In this document: piece after piece, positions 53,728 to 62,387 of the stretch
Position numbering within the stretch: position 1 is the first letter of the stretch
Layout: the number at the start of each line of letters is the position of its first letter
DNA from: Streptomyces bathyalis
GTDB lineage: Bacteria > Actinomycetota > Actinomycetes > Streptomycetales > Streptomycetaceae
Direction of reading: 5' to 3'
DNA length: 64,000 nucleotides
NCBI RefSeq assembly: GCF_015910445.1
Contig: NZ_CP048882.1
Location: forward strand, 3,658,001-3,722,000
The notes under the pieces: generated by a model
The model's input: the letters and a program-made list of their open reading frames with translations, nothing else
Database searches by the model: none
Told to the model about the DNA's origin: nothing
Program-made: the position numbers and the translations under genes

Positions 53728-56169
53728 ATGAATGCGCCGCACGACGGTGACCGGGGCAGCCAGGCCGCCGGTGACGGCTCGCAGCCGCCGGAGGACCCGT
53801 ACGTACGGGACGCCCGCACGCGTGACCCGTACCGGGACCGCGACCCGGCCGCCAAGGACCCGGTGAGCGAAGCCCTCGACGACCGTGCCGCCGACCCTCC
53901 CCCTCCGCCCGGCACCCTCCCCGACCCGCAGGCGCTCTACGAACGGCCCGAACCCGGCCCGGACGCGCCCGATCCCCGGCGCTGGGCCGCCACACCCGCG
54001 CCCGAACCCGACGGCCCGTCCCGGCGCCTGCCCTACGGCGACGACCCCGCCTCCGTCCGGTACACGGGTGTTGACGGACTCCTCAGCGGCTCACGCGACG
54101 ACGAGGGGAGCGCACCGCGGGGAGAGCACCCCGACCCGTCCGGCCCACGGCACCCTGAACCGTCCGCGCAGGAACCGGCTCGGGAGGCGACACCGCAGGT
54201 GAGCACCGAGGGGCGCGACCCCGAGGACGCCTTCGCCCACCTCTTCCGCGACCAGGGCCGCGGCCACGCCTCACACACGTCCGCTTCGCCGCCCCAGCCG
54301 CGTTCCGAGGGCATGCCCCCGCAGGCACCGCGTGCGTCCGCCTCAGGGCCGCACGGAGGGCGTCGGCCGCTGCCGGACGAGGAGCCCGCCGGGCCCGGCC
54401 AGGGCCCCGGTTTCGAGGCCGCACACGCCGCACCGGCCGAGGCGACCCCGCCGCCCCCGGAGCCGGACGCTCCCGCCTCCGTGGCCGCGCAGGAAGCCGC
54501 CCAGGGAGCGGCGTCGAAGGGCGGAGGCGGCGGCAGAGCCGGGGGACTGCTGCGCTCCAGCGCCATCATGGCGGCCGGCACGATGGTCTCCCGCCTGACG
54601 GGCTTCATCCGCTCCGCGATGGTCGTCGCCGCCATCGGCGCCGCCGTGCTCGGCGACACCTACCAACTCGCCATCACGCTGCCGACGATGCTCTACATCC
54701 TCACCGTCGGCGGCGGCCTCAACTCGGTCTTCGTCCCGCAGCTCGTCCGCGCCATGAAGGAGGACGGCGACGGCGGCGAGGCGTACGCGAACCGCCTGCT
54801 GACCCTCGTCACCGTCATCCTCGGCACGCTGACCGTGCTCGCGGTGCTCGCGGCTCCCCTGCTCGTACGGGTCATGTCCGTTCGCCTCGCGGAGAACCCC
54901 GAGGCGAACGCGGTGACCGTCACCTTCATCCGCTACTGCCTGCCGTCCATCTTCTTCATGGGCATCCATGTGGTGATGGGTCAGATCCTCAACGCCCGCG
55001 GCCGTTTCGGCGCCATGATGTGGACTCCGGTCCTGAACAACATCGTCATCATGGCCACCGTCGGCGCGTTCCTGTGGGTCTACGGCACCGCTGAGGACTC
55101 CGGCCTGACGGTGGGCAACATCCCGCCGGAGGGCGTGCGGCTGCTGGGCATCGGCACCCTGCTCGGACTCGTCGTGCAGGCCCTCGCGATGATTCCGTAC
55201 CTGCGGGCCTCCGGCTTCCGCATCCGGCCCCGCTTCGACTGGCGCGGCCACGGCCTCGGCAAGGCCGCGAAGCTCGCCAAGTGGACGGTTTTCTTCGTCC
55301 TCGCCAACCAGGCCGGCGTCCTCGTCGTCACTCAGCTCTCCACGTGGGCCCAGGAGTCGGCCGCCGCGGAGGGCCACGCCGGAGCGGGCTGGACGGCCTA
55401 CTCCCAGGCCCAGCTGATCTGGAACATGCCGCAGGCCATCATCACGGTCTCCGTGATGGCCGCCCTGCTGCCGCGCCTCTCCCGCGCGGCCAGCGACGGC
55501 GACACCGGCGCCGTCCGCGACGACATCTCGCAGGGTCTGCGCAACTCCGCGGTCGCCATCGTGCCCATCGCCTTCGGCTTCCTCGCCCTCGGCGTGCCCA
55601 TGTGCACCCTGATCTACGGCCCCTCCGGCATCGACGCGGCACGTTCCATGGGCTACGCGCTGATGGCGTTCGGCGTCGGCCTGATCCCCTTCTCCGTGCA
55701 GTACGTGGTGCTGCGTGCCTTCTACGCGTACGAGGACACCCGCACCCCGTTCTTCAACACCGTCGTCGTCGCCATCGCCAACGCCGTCGCCTCGGCGGCG
55801 TGCTTCCTGCTGCTACCGGCCCGCTGGGCGGTCGTGGGCATGGCCGCCTCCTACGGCCTCGCCTACGTCGTCGGCGTGGGGATCGCGTGGCGGCGCCTGC
55901 GTCTGCGGCTGGGCGGTGACCTGGACACGGCGCACGTGCTGCGTACGTACATCAGGCTCGCCGGCGCCGCAGTGCCCGCCACCGCCGCCGCGGGTGCCGC
56001 CGTCTACGGCGTCACCGTGGCTCTCGGCAGCGGAACGCTCGGTTCGCTGGCCTCCCTGATCGCCGGAGGGATCGCATTGGCCGTGGTTTTCGTCCTAGCC
56101 GCGAAGAGGATGCGGATCGAGGAAATGACGGCCATGGTCGGTATGGTGCGTGCCCGTCTCGGGCGCTGA
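53728..56169 (+). CDS. murJ: lipid II flippase MurJ (MviN)
   Basis: 813-residue MOP-superfamily flippase that moves lipid II across the membrane for cell-wall synthesis. The first 270 residues are Pro/Asp/Glu-rich and disordered, on the cytosolic side. The 14-helix core begins SSAIMAAGTMVSRLTGFIRS and includes TYQLAITLPTMLYILTVGGG, LNSVFVPQLVRAMKEDG, YCLPSIFFMGIHVVMGQILN and RTPFFNTVVVAIANAV. No pseudokinase domain is fused at its C-terminus; the next gene carries that domain. ATG 53728, 34 bases after the DUF6049 gene. Confidence 0.95.
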   Translation: MNAPHDGDRGSQAAGDGSQPPEDPYVRDARTRDPYRDRDPAAKDPVSEALDDRAADPPPPPGTLPDPQALYERPEPGPDAPDPRRWAATPAPEPDGPSRRLPYGDDPASVRYTGVDGLLSGSRDDEGSAPRGEHPDPSGPRHPEPSAQEPAREATPQVSTEGRDPEDAFAHLFRDQGRGHASHTSASPPQPRSEGMPPQAPRASASGPHGGRRPLPDEEPAGPGQGPGFEAAHAAPAEATPPPPEPDAPASVAAQEAAQGAASKGGGGGRAGGLLRSSAIMAAGTMVSRLTGFIRSAMVVAAIGAAVLGDTYQLAITLPTMLYILTVGGGLNSVFVPQLVRAMKEDGDGGEAYANRLLTLVTVILGTLTVLAVLAAPLLVRVMSVRLAENPEANAVTVTFIRYCLPSIFFMGIHVVMGQILNARGRFGAMMWTPVLNNIVIMATVGAFLWVYGTAEDSGLTVGNIPPEGVRLLGIGTLLGLVVQALAMIPYLRASGFRIRPRFDWRGHGLGKAAKLAKWTVFFVLANQAGVLVVTQLSTWAQESAAAEGHAGAGWTAYSQAQLIWNMPQAIITVSVMAALLPRLSRAASDGDTGAVRDDISQGLRNSAVAIVPIAFGFLALGVPMCTLIYGPSGIDAARSMGYALMAFGVGLIPFSVQYVVLRAFYAYEDTRTPFFNTVVVAIANAVASAACFLLLPARWAVVGMAASYGLAYVVGVGIAWRRLRLRLGGDLDTAHVLRTYIRLAGAAVPATAAAGAAVYGVTVALGSGTLGSLASLIAGGIALAVVFVLAAKRMRIEEMTAMVGMVRARLGR

Positions 56170-56280
56170 CCGTACAACCATCCGCGGCCACTGCGTGTCG
56201 TGCATAGCGGCGGACTGTGGGCACAATTGTCGAGCCGTTTCACAGAGTGGCTGCAATGAACTGGGGAGGCAGGAACGACG

Positions 56281-58128
56281 GTGGCGGAACGGAGCACAGC
56301 TGCCGTCGGCGTGGCTGAGAACAACGGTGACGAGCAAACACTCGCCACCAGGGCGGACAAGGCCAGCGTCGACAGCGCTACGGACGGAAAGAGCGGCAGC
56401 GACCGGCCCCCGGAGGACACCAGACAGGACGGCGACAGCGCCGGCAGCGGGAGCACGGGCCCAGACTCCGCCGTGCCCGCAGAAACGCAGCCGCAGGCCC
56501 ACTCGCAGGACCAGCAGCCGGGCACCGACGAGAGCGCCGGTGACGGCCCGGAAGCCGTCTCCCCCGGCACCACGGAGACGCCCGCGCCCCCGGAGCTGCA
56601 CAGCGGCCACAAGCTCGCACGGCGGTACCGTCTGGAGGAGTGCGTCACCCGTCTGGACGGATTCAGCAGCTGGCGTGCCGTCGACGAGAAGCTGCGCCGC
56701 GCTGTCGGGGTTCACGTCCTTCCCTCGGGCCACCCTCGTGCCCGTACGGTGCTGTCCGCCGCCCGCTCCTCGGCCCTTCTCGGCGACCCGCGCTTCGTGC
56801 AGGTCCTCGACGCCGTGGAGGACCACGATCTCGTCTACATCGTCCACGAGTGGCTTCCTGACGCGACTCCCCTCAGCGACATCCTCGCCACCGGCGCCAT
56901 GGAGCCCCATGACGCCCAGCAGCTCGTCATCCAGCTCTCCCAGGCGATGGCCGCCGCGCACCGCGAGGGTCTCGCCCATCTGCGGCTGACGCCGGGCACG
57001 GTTCTGCGCACCGGCTCCGGGCAGTACCGCATCCGCGGGCTGGCCGTGAGCGCCGCGCTGCGCGGCATCACCAGCGACTCCCCGCAGCGCGCCGACACCG
57101 AGGGCGTCGGAGCCGTGCTCTATGCGGCGCTGACCCAGCGCTGGCCGTACGAGGAGGACGCGTACGGGCTCACCGGCGTCGGCTCGCTCGCCAAGCGCAC
57201 CCTCGTCGCGCCGGACCAGGTGCGTGCGGGCGTGCACCGGGGGCTCTCCCAGCTGGCGATGCGGGCCCTCGTCAACGACGGAGCCACCGCATCCAGTCAG
57301 GAGCAGCCCTGCGCCACTCCGGAGGAGCTGGCCAAGGCCGCCTCCGCGCTGCCGCGGATCCCTCCGCCGGAGACCGGCTTCGGCTCACCGCGTCCGTACC
57401 AGCGCAGCGGCTTCCAGCAGGGCGCGTACGGACAGGGCGCCCACGCCCGCCCGGCCGCCGGCAGGGGCGGTCCCGCAGCACCCGCCGAGTCCGCGGCACC
57501 ACCAGCCCTCCCGGGCCGTACGGGCAAGATCCTCAAATGGGGAGTCTCCGCGCTGCTGATCGCCGCGCTCGGCCTGGGCAGCTGGCAGGTCGCCGACACG
57601 CTCCTCAAGGGCGACAACTCCCAGGGACAGGGAACGGGCGCGACACAGGGCAACGACGAGTCCGGCGCCTCAGGCAAGTCCGTGAAAATCGTCGACGCCA
57701 AGGACTTCGACCCGCCGCCCGGCGGCAACGGCAGCGAGAACCCCGCGAAGGTCCCCGACGCCTACGACGGCGCCCCGAATACGTACTGGCTGACGCAGAA
57801 GTACTACGGCCGCCCCGACTTCGGAAACCTCAAGCCGGGCACCGGGATCGTGCTCGACCTCGGCAAGCCGCAGCAGGTGAGCTCGGTCAAGGTCGACTTC
57901 ATGGGCGCCACCGAGGCCCACTTCCTCGCCGCACCCAGGGGAACCACTTCGATGCCGGCCTCGCTCGCGGGATTCAGCAAGGTCAGCAGCGGCACGGGTG
58001 AGCATCTGAACCTCAAGGCGAAGAAACCCATCAGGACTCAATACGTATTGGTATGGCTCACCAAGCTCCCGCTCTCGGACGACGGCAACTACCGTGGCCG
58101 GATCACTGAGATCCAGGTATCGAGCTGA
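56281..58128 (+). CDS. membrane pseudokinase with extracellular C-terminal domain
   Basis: 615-residue protein. The head is disordered to residue 105. A protein-kinase fold lies at about 108-345 but has lost its catalytic parts: HRD is replaced by H-L-R (233-235), the following Lys and Asn by Thr, and DFG by R-G-L (252-254). A TM helix follows (ILKWGVSALLIAALGLGSWQ, 417-436). The extracellular part (about 468-615) looks like a galactose-binding/F5-8C-type beta fold (GIVLDLGKPQQVSSVKVDFM). In M. tuberculosis such a pseudokinase and outside domain are fused to MurJ, where the phosphorylated pseudokinase recruits FhaA. Here it is the separate next gene. GTG 56281. Confidence 0.88.
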   Translation: MAERSTAAVGVAENNGDEQTLATRADKASVDSATDGKSGSDRPPEDTRQDGDSAGSGSTGPDSAVPAETQPQAHSQDQQPGTDESAGDGPEAVSPGTTETPAPPELHSGHKLARRYRLEECVTRLDGFSSWRAVDEKLRRAVGVHVLPSGHPRARTVLSAARSSALLGDPRFVQVLDAVEDHDLVYIVHEWLPDATPLSDILATGAMEPHDAQQLVIQLSQAMAAAHREGLAHLRLTPGTVLRTGSGQYRIRGLAVSAALRGITSDSPQRADTEGVGAVLYAALTQRWPYEEDAYGLTGVGSLAKRTLVAPDQVRAGVHRGLSQLAMRALVNDGATASSQEQPCATPEELAKAASALPRIPPPETGFGSPRPYQRSGFQQGAYGQGAHARPAAGRGGPAAPAESAAPPALPGRTGKILKWGVSALLIAALGLGSWQVADTLLKGDNSQGQGTGATQGNDESGASGKSVKIVDAKDFDPPPGGNGSENPAKVPDAYDGAPNTYWLTQKYYGRPDFGNLKPGTGIVLDLGKPQQVSSVKVDFMGATEAHFLAAPRGTTSMPASLAGFSKVSSGTGEHLNLKAKKPIRTQYVLVWLTKLPLSDDGNYRGRITEIQVSS

Positions 58129-58187
58129 TCCCTCGGCACTGACGCACGGCACGGCCGGCGGGCGAGGATGACGGGAGGCGTCCGACG

Positions 58188-58985
58188 GTGAGCGACGACA
58201 GCGGGGGCAAGGGAATGCGCCGCCGCCCCAGACATGGCCGCGGCGGAGCCGGCGCGGGCGAGAGACAGGCACGGCCGCCCGTCCCCGCCCAGGATCGCGG
58301 CCCTGACGCACCGGACGACAAGACGCTCCTCGCGCGGCACGTCGACGGCGACCCCGAAGCCTTCGGCGAGCTCGTACGACGCCACCGCGACCGGCTCTGG
58401 GCGGTGGCGATACGCACCCTCGGCGACCGGGAAGAGGCCGCCGACGCTGTGCAGGACGCTCTGATCTCCGCGTACCGGGCCGCACACACCTTCCGCGGGC
58501 AGTCCGCCGTCACGACCTGGCTGCATCGCATCACCGTCAACGCCTGCCTCGACCGCGCACGCAAGGCCGCCTCGCGCCGCACTCAGCTCACGGACGACAC
58601 CGAGCGCCTGGATCTGCTCCTCGAACCGCACGAGTCCGCGGCACTGCCCGCCGAGCGCCAAGACCTCAACCGGCAACTCGTGGACGCGCTCTCCCAACTC
58701 CCCGCGGAACAACGGGCGGCCCTCGTTCTCGTGGACATGCAGGGGTACCCGGTCGCCGAGGCCGCCGAAGTTCTGGGAATCGCCGTCGGCACCGTGAAGA
58801 GCCGCTGCGCCCGTGGACGGGCCCGACTGCTGCCCCTCGTCACCCATCTACGTCCGGAAGGCGTGGAGCGGGAGAAGCCACAGCGAGAGGGGAGAAGGAA
58901 CCGGACCCGCGAGCCATCCGTCCCACCCTCGGAAGGCATCACGCAACGCCCCGGAGCCGTGAAGGGAGGAGGAGAGCACGCATGA
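58188..58985 (+). CDS. sigM: ECF sigma factor SigM
   Basis: 265-residue ECF sigma factor. A basic disordered head of about 45 residues; region 2 at about 47-115 (LLARHVDGDPEAFGELVRRH ... GDREEAADAVQDALISAYRA); region 4 at about 160-215 (ALSQLPAEQRAALVLVDMQG ... AEAAEVLGIAVGTVKSRCAR). A basic tail of about 45 residues follows. GTG start. The next gene overlaps it by four bases (ATGA) and encodes its likely anti-sigma factor. Position next to trxB/trxA fits a redox or envelope stress role, as in Mycobacterium. Confidence 0.94.
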   Translation: MSDDSGGKGMRRRPRHGRGGAGAGERQARPPVPAQDRGPDAPDDKTLLARHVDGDPEAFGELVRRHRDRLWAVAIRTLGDREEAADAVQDALISAYRAAHTFRGQSAVTTWLHRITVNACLDRARKAASRRTQLTDDTERLDLLLEPHESAALPAERQDLNRQLVDALSQLPAEQRAALVLVDMQGYPVAEAAEVLGIAVGTVKSRCARGRARLLPLVTHLRPEGVEREKPQREGRRNRTREPSVPPSEGITQRPGAVKGGGEHA

Positions 58986-59980
58986 CACCCACCCCTTTCA
59001 CGCCCGGCGCGCGCAACATCGACGGCCATCCGGACGTCGCCGAGATTTCCGCCCTCGATGAGGATCTGCTGCCCCGGGACCGGTCGTCCGAGCTTCGGGC
59101 TCATCTGGCCGGCTGCCGCCTCTGTGCGGATGTACTGACCTCGCTGGAGGAGATCCGCGACTCGCTCGGCACGCTGCCGGATGCGTCCTCCATGCCCGAG
59201 GACATCGCGGGCCGCATCGACGCGGCGCTCGCCGCAGAGGCAACGCTGGGCTCACCGCGCGGCGACGGAGCCGTTGTTTCACGTGAAACCGACGCGACCT
59301 CCGACCGGAGCGCTGCCTACGCGAAGCCCGGACGGGAAGCAGCGGCGCACAGGCATTCCGCGGCCGCTGTTTCACGTGAAACAAGCGCCTCGCGCCGTCC
59401 CGCCGACCGTCCGGCAGGACGACCCTCTGGCGGAGGCACCGGTCCCGGGCGTCACCGTCCGGCCCGCCGCGTACGCCGGTGGCGGTCAGCGATTCTCGCG
59501 GGTGCGGGCGCGGTCGTCGCTCTTGGGCTCGGCAGTGTCGTCCTGCAGTCCATGAACGACTCGGCGCCTCCCACCGCAGGATCGGGCTCCGATGCGAGTG
59601 AGCGCACGCAGGCCGGCAGCGCGCTCGAAAAGCAGGTCCACGGTCTACTCGCGAAGCATGCGGCCCGGGAGTCCTCGCAAGGGAACGGCGATGGCCCGTC
59701 GCGGGACTTCAAGACGCAGGAGAGCCAGGGGAACACTCCGCTCGCGGGAGGTGCAGCATCCATGCCGTCCTGTGTGCGCGCGGGCATCGGCCGCTCAGGT
59801 ACGCCACTCGCCGTCGATCAGCACGCCTCGTACAAGGGAGAGACCGCCTACCTCGTCGTCCTCCCGAACCAGGACGACGCCCAGCGCGTCGACGCCTACG
59901 TCGTCGACCCGTCCTGTGTACGAGACGAGGGCACCGGACCGGGAGAGGTGCTCACCAGGCACACCTACGACCGCCCCTGA
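58982..59980 (+). CDS. zinc-type anti-sigma factor for SigM, membrane protein
   Basis: 332-residue protein. The N-terminal anti-sigma domain carries H41-x3-C45-x2-C48 (LRAHLAGCRLCADVL), the HxxxCxxC zinc motif that responds to oxidation in related proteins. A disordered linker (90-165) contains VSRET twice (99-103 and 130-134), both encoded by parS sites. A TM helix (about 167-192, RWRSAILAGAGAVVALGLGS) leads to a 140-residue outside domain ending in YLVVLPNQDDAQRVDAYVVD. ATG overlaps the sigM stop, so the pair is translationally coupled. Confidence 0.9.
   Translation: MTPTPFTPGARNIDGHPDVAEISALDEDLLPRDRSSELRAHLAGCRLCADVLTSLEEIRDSLGTLPDASSMPEDIAGRIDAALAAEATLGSPRGDGAVVSRETDATSDRSAAYAKPGREAAAHRHSAAAVSRETSASRRPADRPAGRPSGGGTGPGRHRPARRVRRWRSAILAGAGAVVALGLGSVVLQSMNDSAPPTAGSGSDASERTQAGSALEKQVHGLLAKHAARESSQGNGDGPSRDFKTQESQGNTPLAGGAASMPSCVRAGIGRSGTPLAVDQHASYKGETAYLVVLPNQDDAQRVDAYVVDPSCVRDEGTGPGEVLTRHTYDRP
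59276..59289. other. parS: parS site 3 (inside anti-sigma gene)
   Basis: GTTTCACGTGAAAC in frame to give V-S-R-E-T in the linker of the anti-sigma factor. Confidence 0.92.
59369..59382. other. parS: parS site 4 (inside anti-sigma gene)
   Basis: GTTTCACGTGAAAC with T and A flanks (full 16-base palindrome), 93 bases from site 3 and again in the V-S-R-E-T frame. Confidence 0.92.
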
Positions 59981-60098
59981 CACGCTTCGCCCGGAGGCCT
60001 GACAGCCGGCACGGCGGGAATGTCTGCCCCCTAGGATCCGTTGGGTGGGGTGAGAACCTCACAGACCGGAAAGCAGTCGGCAGACAAGGAAGACTCCC

Positions 60099-61118
60099 GT
60101 GAGCGACGTCCGTAACGTGATCATCATCGGCTCAGGGCCCGCCGGCTACACCGCCGCGCTCTACACAGCGCGGGCATCACTGAAGCCGCTGGTCTTCGAG
60201 GGGTCCGTCACAGCGGGCGGTGCGCTGATGAACACCACCGAGGTCGAGAACTATCCGGGCTTCACGGACGGGATCATGGGCCCGGAGCTCATGGACCAGA
60301 TGCGCGGCCAGGCGGAGCGCTTCGGGGCCGAGCTGATCCCGGACGACGTGACCGCCATCGACTTCTCCGGCCAGATCAAGACCGTCACCGACTCGGCGGG
60401 CACGGTGCACCGCGCCCGGACCGTGATCGTCTCCACCGGTTCCGCCTATCGCTCGCTGGGGCTGCCCCGCGAGGAGGAGCTGTCCGGTCGTGGCGTCTCC
60501 TACTGCGCCACGTGTGACGGCTTCTTCTTCCGCAATCAGAACATCGCCGTCGTGGGCGGCGGAGACACGGCCATGGAAGAGGCGACGTTCCTCTCCCGCT
60601 TCGCCGACTCCGTCACCGTCATCCACCGGCGCGACGCGCTCCGCGCCTCCAAGGCGATGCAGGAGCGCGCCTTCGCCGACCCGAAGATCACCTTCGCCTG
60701 GGACAGCGCGGTCGAGACGATCCACGAGAAGGACGGCAAGCTGGCCGGCCTGACGCTCCGGAACACCAAGACCGGTGCCACGTCCGAACTCCCGGTGACG
60801 GGGCTCTTCGTCGCGATCGGCCACGACCCCCGCGTCGAGCTGTTCAAGGACGTGCTCACTCTGGACGACGAGGGCTACGTGCAGGTCGACTCCCCCTCGA
60901 CCCGTACCAACGTGCCGGGCGTCTTCGCCGCGGGCGACGTCGTGGACCACACGTACCGGCAGGCAGTCACTGCGGCCGGCACCGGGTGCTCCGCCGCCCT
61001 GGACGCCGAGCGATACCTCGCCGCCCAGCTCGACGGCGCCCACAGCGACCACGTCGCCGAGCCCGAGAAGGCCGAAGAGGCCCAGGAGGCCGCGGAGGCA
61101 GAGGCCGCGGCGCTCTGA
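60099..61118 (+). CDS. trxB: thioredoxin reductase (NADPH)
   Basis: 339-residue flavoprotein that reduces thioredoxin with NADPH. FAD site [15 protein letters not shown] (G11-x-G13-x2-G16), redox pair C136-AT-C139 in [15 protein letters not shown] site [20 protein letters not shown], and the final [23 protein letters not shown] motif. A Glu/Ala-rich tail of about 20 residues follows. GTG start at 60099. It pairs with trxA 71 bases downstream and follows sigM/anti-sigma, in keeping with disulfide-stress control. Confidence 0.97.
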   Translation: MSDVRNVIIIGSGPAGYTAALYTARASLKPLVFEGSVTAGGALMNTTEVENYPGFTDGIMGPELMDQMRGQAERFGAELIPDDVTAIDFSGQIKTVTDSAGTVHRARTVIVSTGSAYRSLGLPREEELSGRGVSYCATCDGFFFRNQNIAVVGGGDTAMEEATFLSRFADSVTVIHRRDALRASKAMQERAFADPKITFAWDSAVETIHEKDGKLAGLTLRNTKTGATSELPVTGLFVAIGHDPRVELFKDVLTLDDEGYVQVDSPSTRTNVPGVFAAGDVVDHTYRQAVTAAGTGCSAALDAERYLAAQLDGAHSDHVAEPEKAEEAQEAAEAEAAAL

Positions 61119-61189
61119 CGGACTTCCAGGGGACCCACACAGACATCAACGCAACACACGCACCATCACGAGAAACGAGGAGAACCACA

Positions 61190-61519
61190 ATGGCCGGTGC
61201 CACCGTGACCGCGACCGATGCCGACTTCGAAGAGGTCGTGCTCAAGAGCGACAAGCCTGTGCTCGTCGACTTCTGGGCCGCCTGGTGCGGTCCGTGCCGT
61301 CAGATCGCCCCTTCCCTGGAGGCCATCGCGGAAGAGAACAGCGACAAGCTCACCGTCGTGAAGCTCAACATCGATGAGAACCCGGCTGTCGCCGCCAAGT
61401 ACGGGATCATGTCCATCCCGACGATGAACGTCTACAAGGGCGGCGAGGTCGTGAAGACCATCGTCGGCGCGAAGCCGCGTGCGGCGATCGAGAAGGACCT
61501 CGCCGAGTTCATCGGCTGA
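61190..61519 (+). CDS. trxA: thioredoxin
   Basis: 109-residue thioredoxin with W32-C33-G34-P35-C36 (FWAAWCGPCRQIAPS), the KLNIDENPAVAAKYGIMSIP strand with the conserved cis-Pro, and YKGGEVVKTIVGAKPRAAIE. Reduces disulfides in cytosolic proteins; recharged by the adjacent trxB. The ATG follows AACGAGGAGAACCACA. Ends 42 bases before a terminator joined to a parS site. Confidence 0.97.
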   Translation: MAGATVTATDADFEEVVLKSDKPVLVDFWAAWCGPCRQIAPSLEAIAEENSDKLTVVKLNIDENPAVAAKYGIMSIPTMNVYKGGEVVKTIVGAKPRAAIEKDLAEFIG

Positions 61520-61561
61520 GCGAGGGCGGCGGATTCCGCCGCGCCAGACAGAACCACGGGA

Positions 61562-61590
61562 CGGCCCGGCGTACGAACGCCGGGCCGTTT
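61562..61590 (+). terminator. trxA terminator overlapping a parS site
   Basis: CGGCCCGGCG-TACGAA-CGCCGGGCCG-TTT: a perfect 10-base stem with a short U run. The last G and the U run are the first four bases of parS 5. Confidence 0.85.
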
Positions 61591-61600
61591 CACGTGAAAC
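61587..61600. other. parS: parS site 5
   Basis: GTTTCACGTGAAAC immediately after the trxA terminator stem. Confidence 0.92.
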
Positions 61601-62205
61601 CGAGCGCGAGTCATCCACGGGGGAGGGCACGCCCCCTCCCGCGCCCCCATGCCAAAGCGATGCGGCGTTCACGGGCGAGGTGATTTCAGGGCCGCGCTCG
61701 GTCCCGCATTCGCCGGCGCCGCTCTTCTCGGTGCGCGCCTGTCGACCCCGCCTCCCGGCACCGGGCTTCTCGATGGCGCGTTAGTCGCTCTGCCGCGCGT
61801 CTCAGTCACCGCGCCTCTCGGCGGCGCGCTTCTCGTTGTACCCCGTCCTGCGGCAGTGCGCTTCTGGAGCGCGATCACCACGGCGCGGTCCCTGCGCGGT
61901 TCGGCGTTCCGGATGCAGAACCTCATCAGCGAGATGGGCGCCCAACCCTCGCGGGGCGACTTTCTACGGGGCGATATCTGCGAGGGCCTCCGGTTCGGTC
62001 GCCGACCTCCCGGCCACCGGTCCGTCGTCAGGAGCGCCCCGCGGGGACCCAGAAGTCGCCGACCCTGGGAACGATTCACCCCGGCCTTCTGCTCGAACCG
62101 CCGCCTCGGAAGCTGTGATCCGGGTGCACCGTCCAACATGTCGCCGTCGCCGAACGGTCTGCGGCGATCACCCGCCGCCTCCGTGCTGCGAGACTCCCCG
62201 GCCCT

Positions 62206-62219
62206 GTTTCACGTGAAAC
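62206..62219. other. parS: parS site 6
   Basis: GTTTCACGTGAAAC in the gene-free stretch between trxA and the GNAT gene, about 0.9 kb from the end of parB. Confidence 0.92.
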
Positions 62220-62387
62220 CAGCGCCGAGTCCAACCACCGAGTGGGGACTCACCTCTCGCGCTTCATGCTTCTCGGTGCCGCTTTCATGAATGCCGCATC
62301 CGTAGGTGCCGCACTTCTCGGCCCCGCGACACTCGCTGCCACACCTTCCCTCGGTCACGTCCCTGGCGGTGCACAGCCGCGCCTCGG

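Larger units (their letters stand above)
61520..62387. other. 868-base gap: terminator, two parS sites and a degenerate repeat, no gene
   Basis: I do not recognise a protein here; a 213-codon open frame (61649-62290) has no domain features. It holds the trxA terminator with parS 5, parS 6 near 62206, and five copies of GC-N0-1-TTCTCG-like words (GCTTCTCG or GCNCTTCTCG) at about 61721, 61765, 61828, 62268 and 62311, on a background of alternating GCGC/GCC words. Confidence 0.55.

Noticed and set aside
61649..62290. 213-codon open frame between trxA and the GNAT gene
   Set aside because: No signature, crosses parS 6 (F-H-V-K), composition is not protein-like; left as gene-free.
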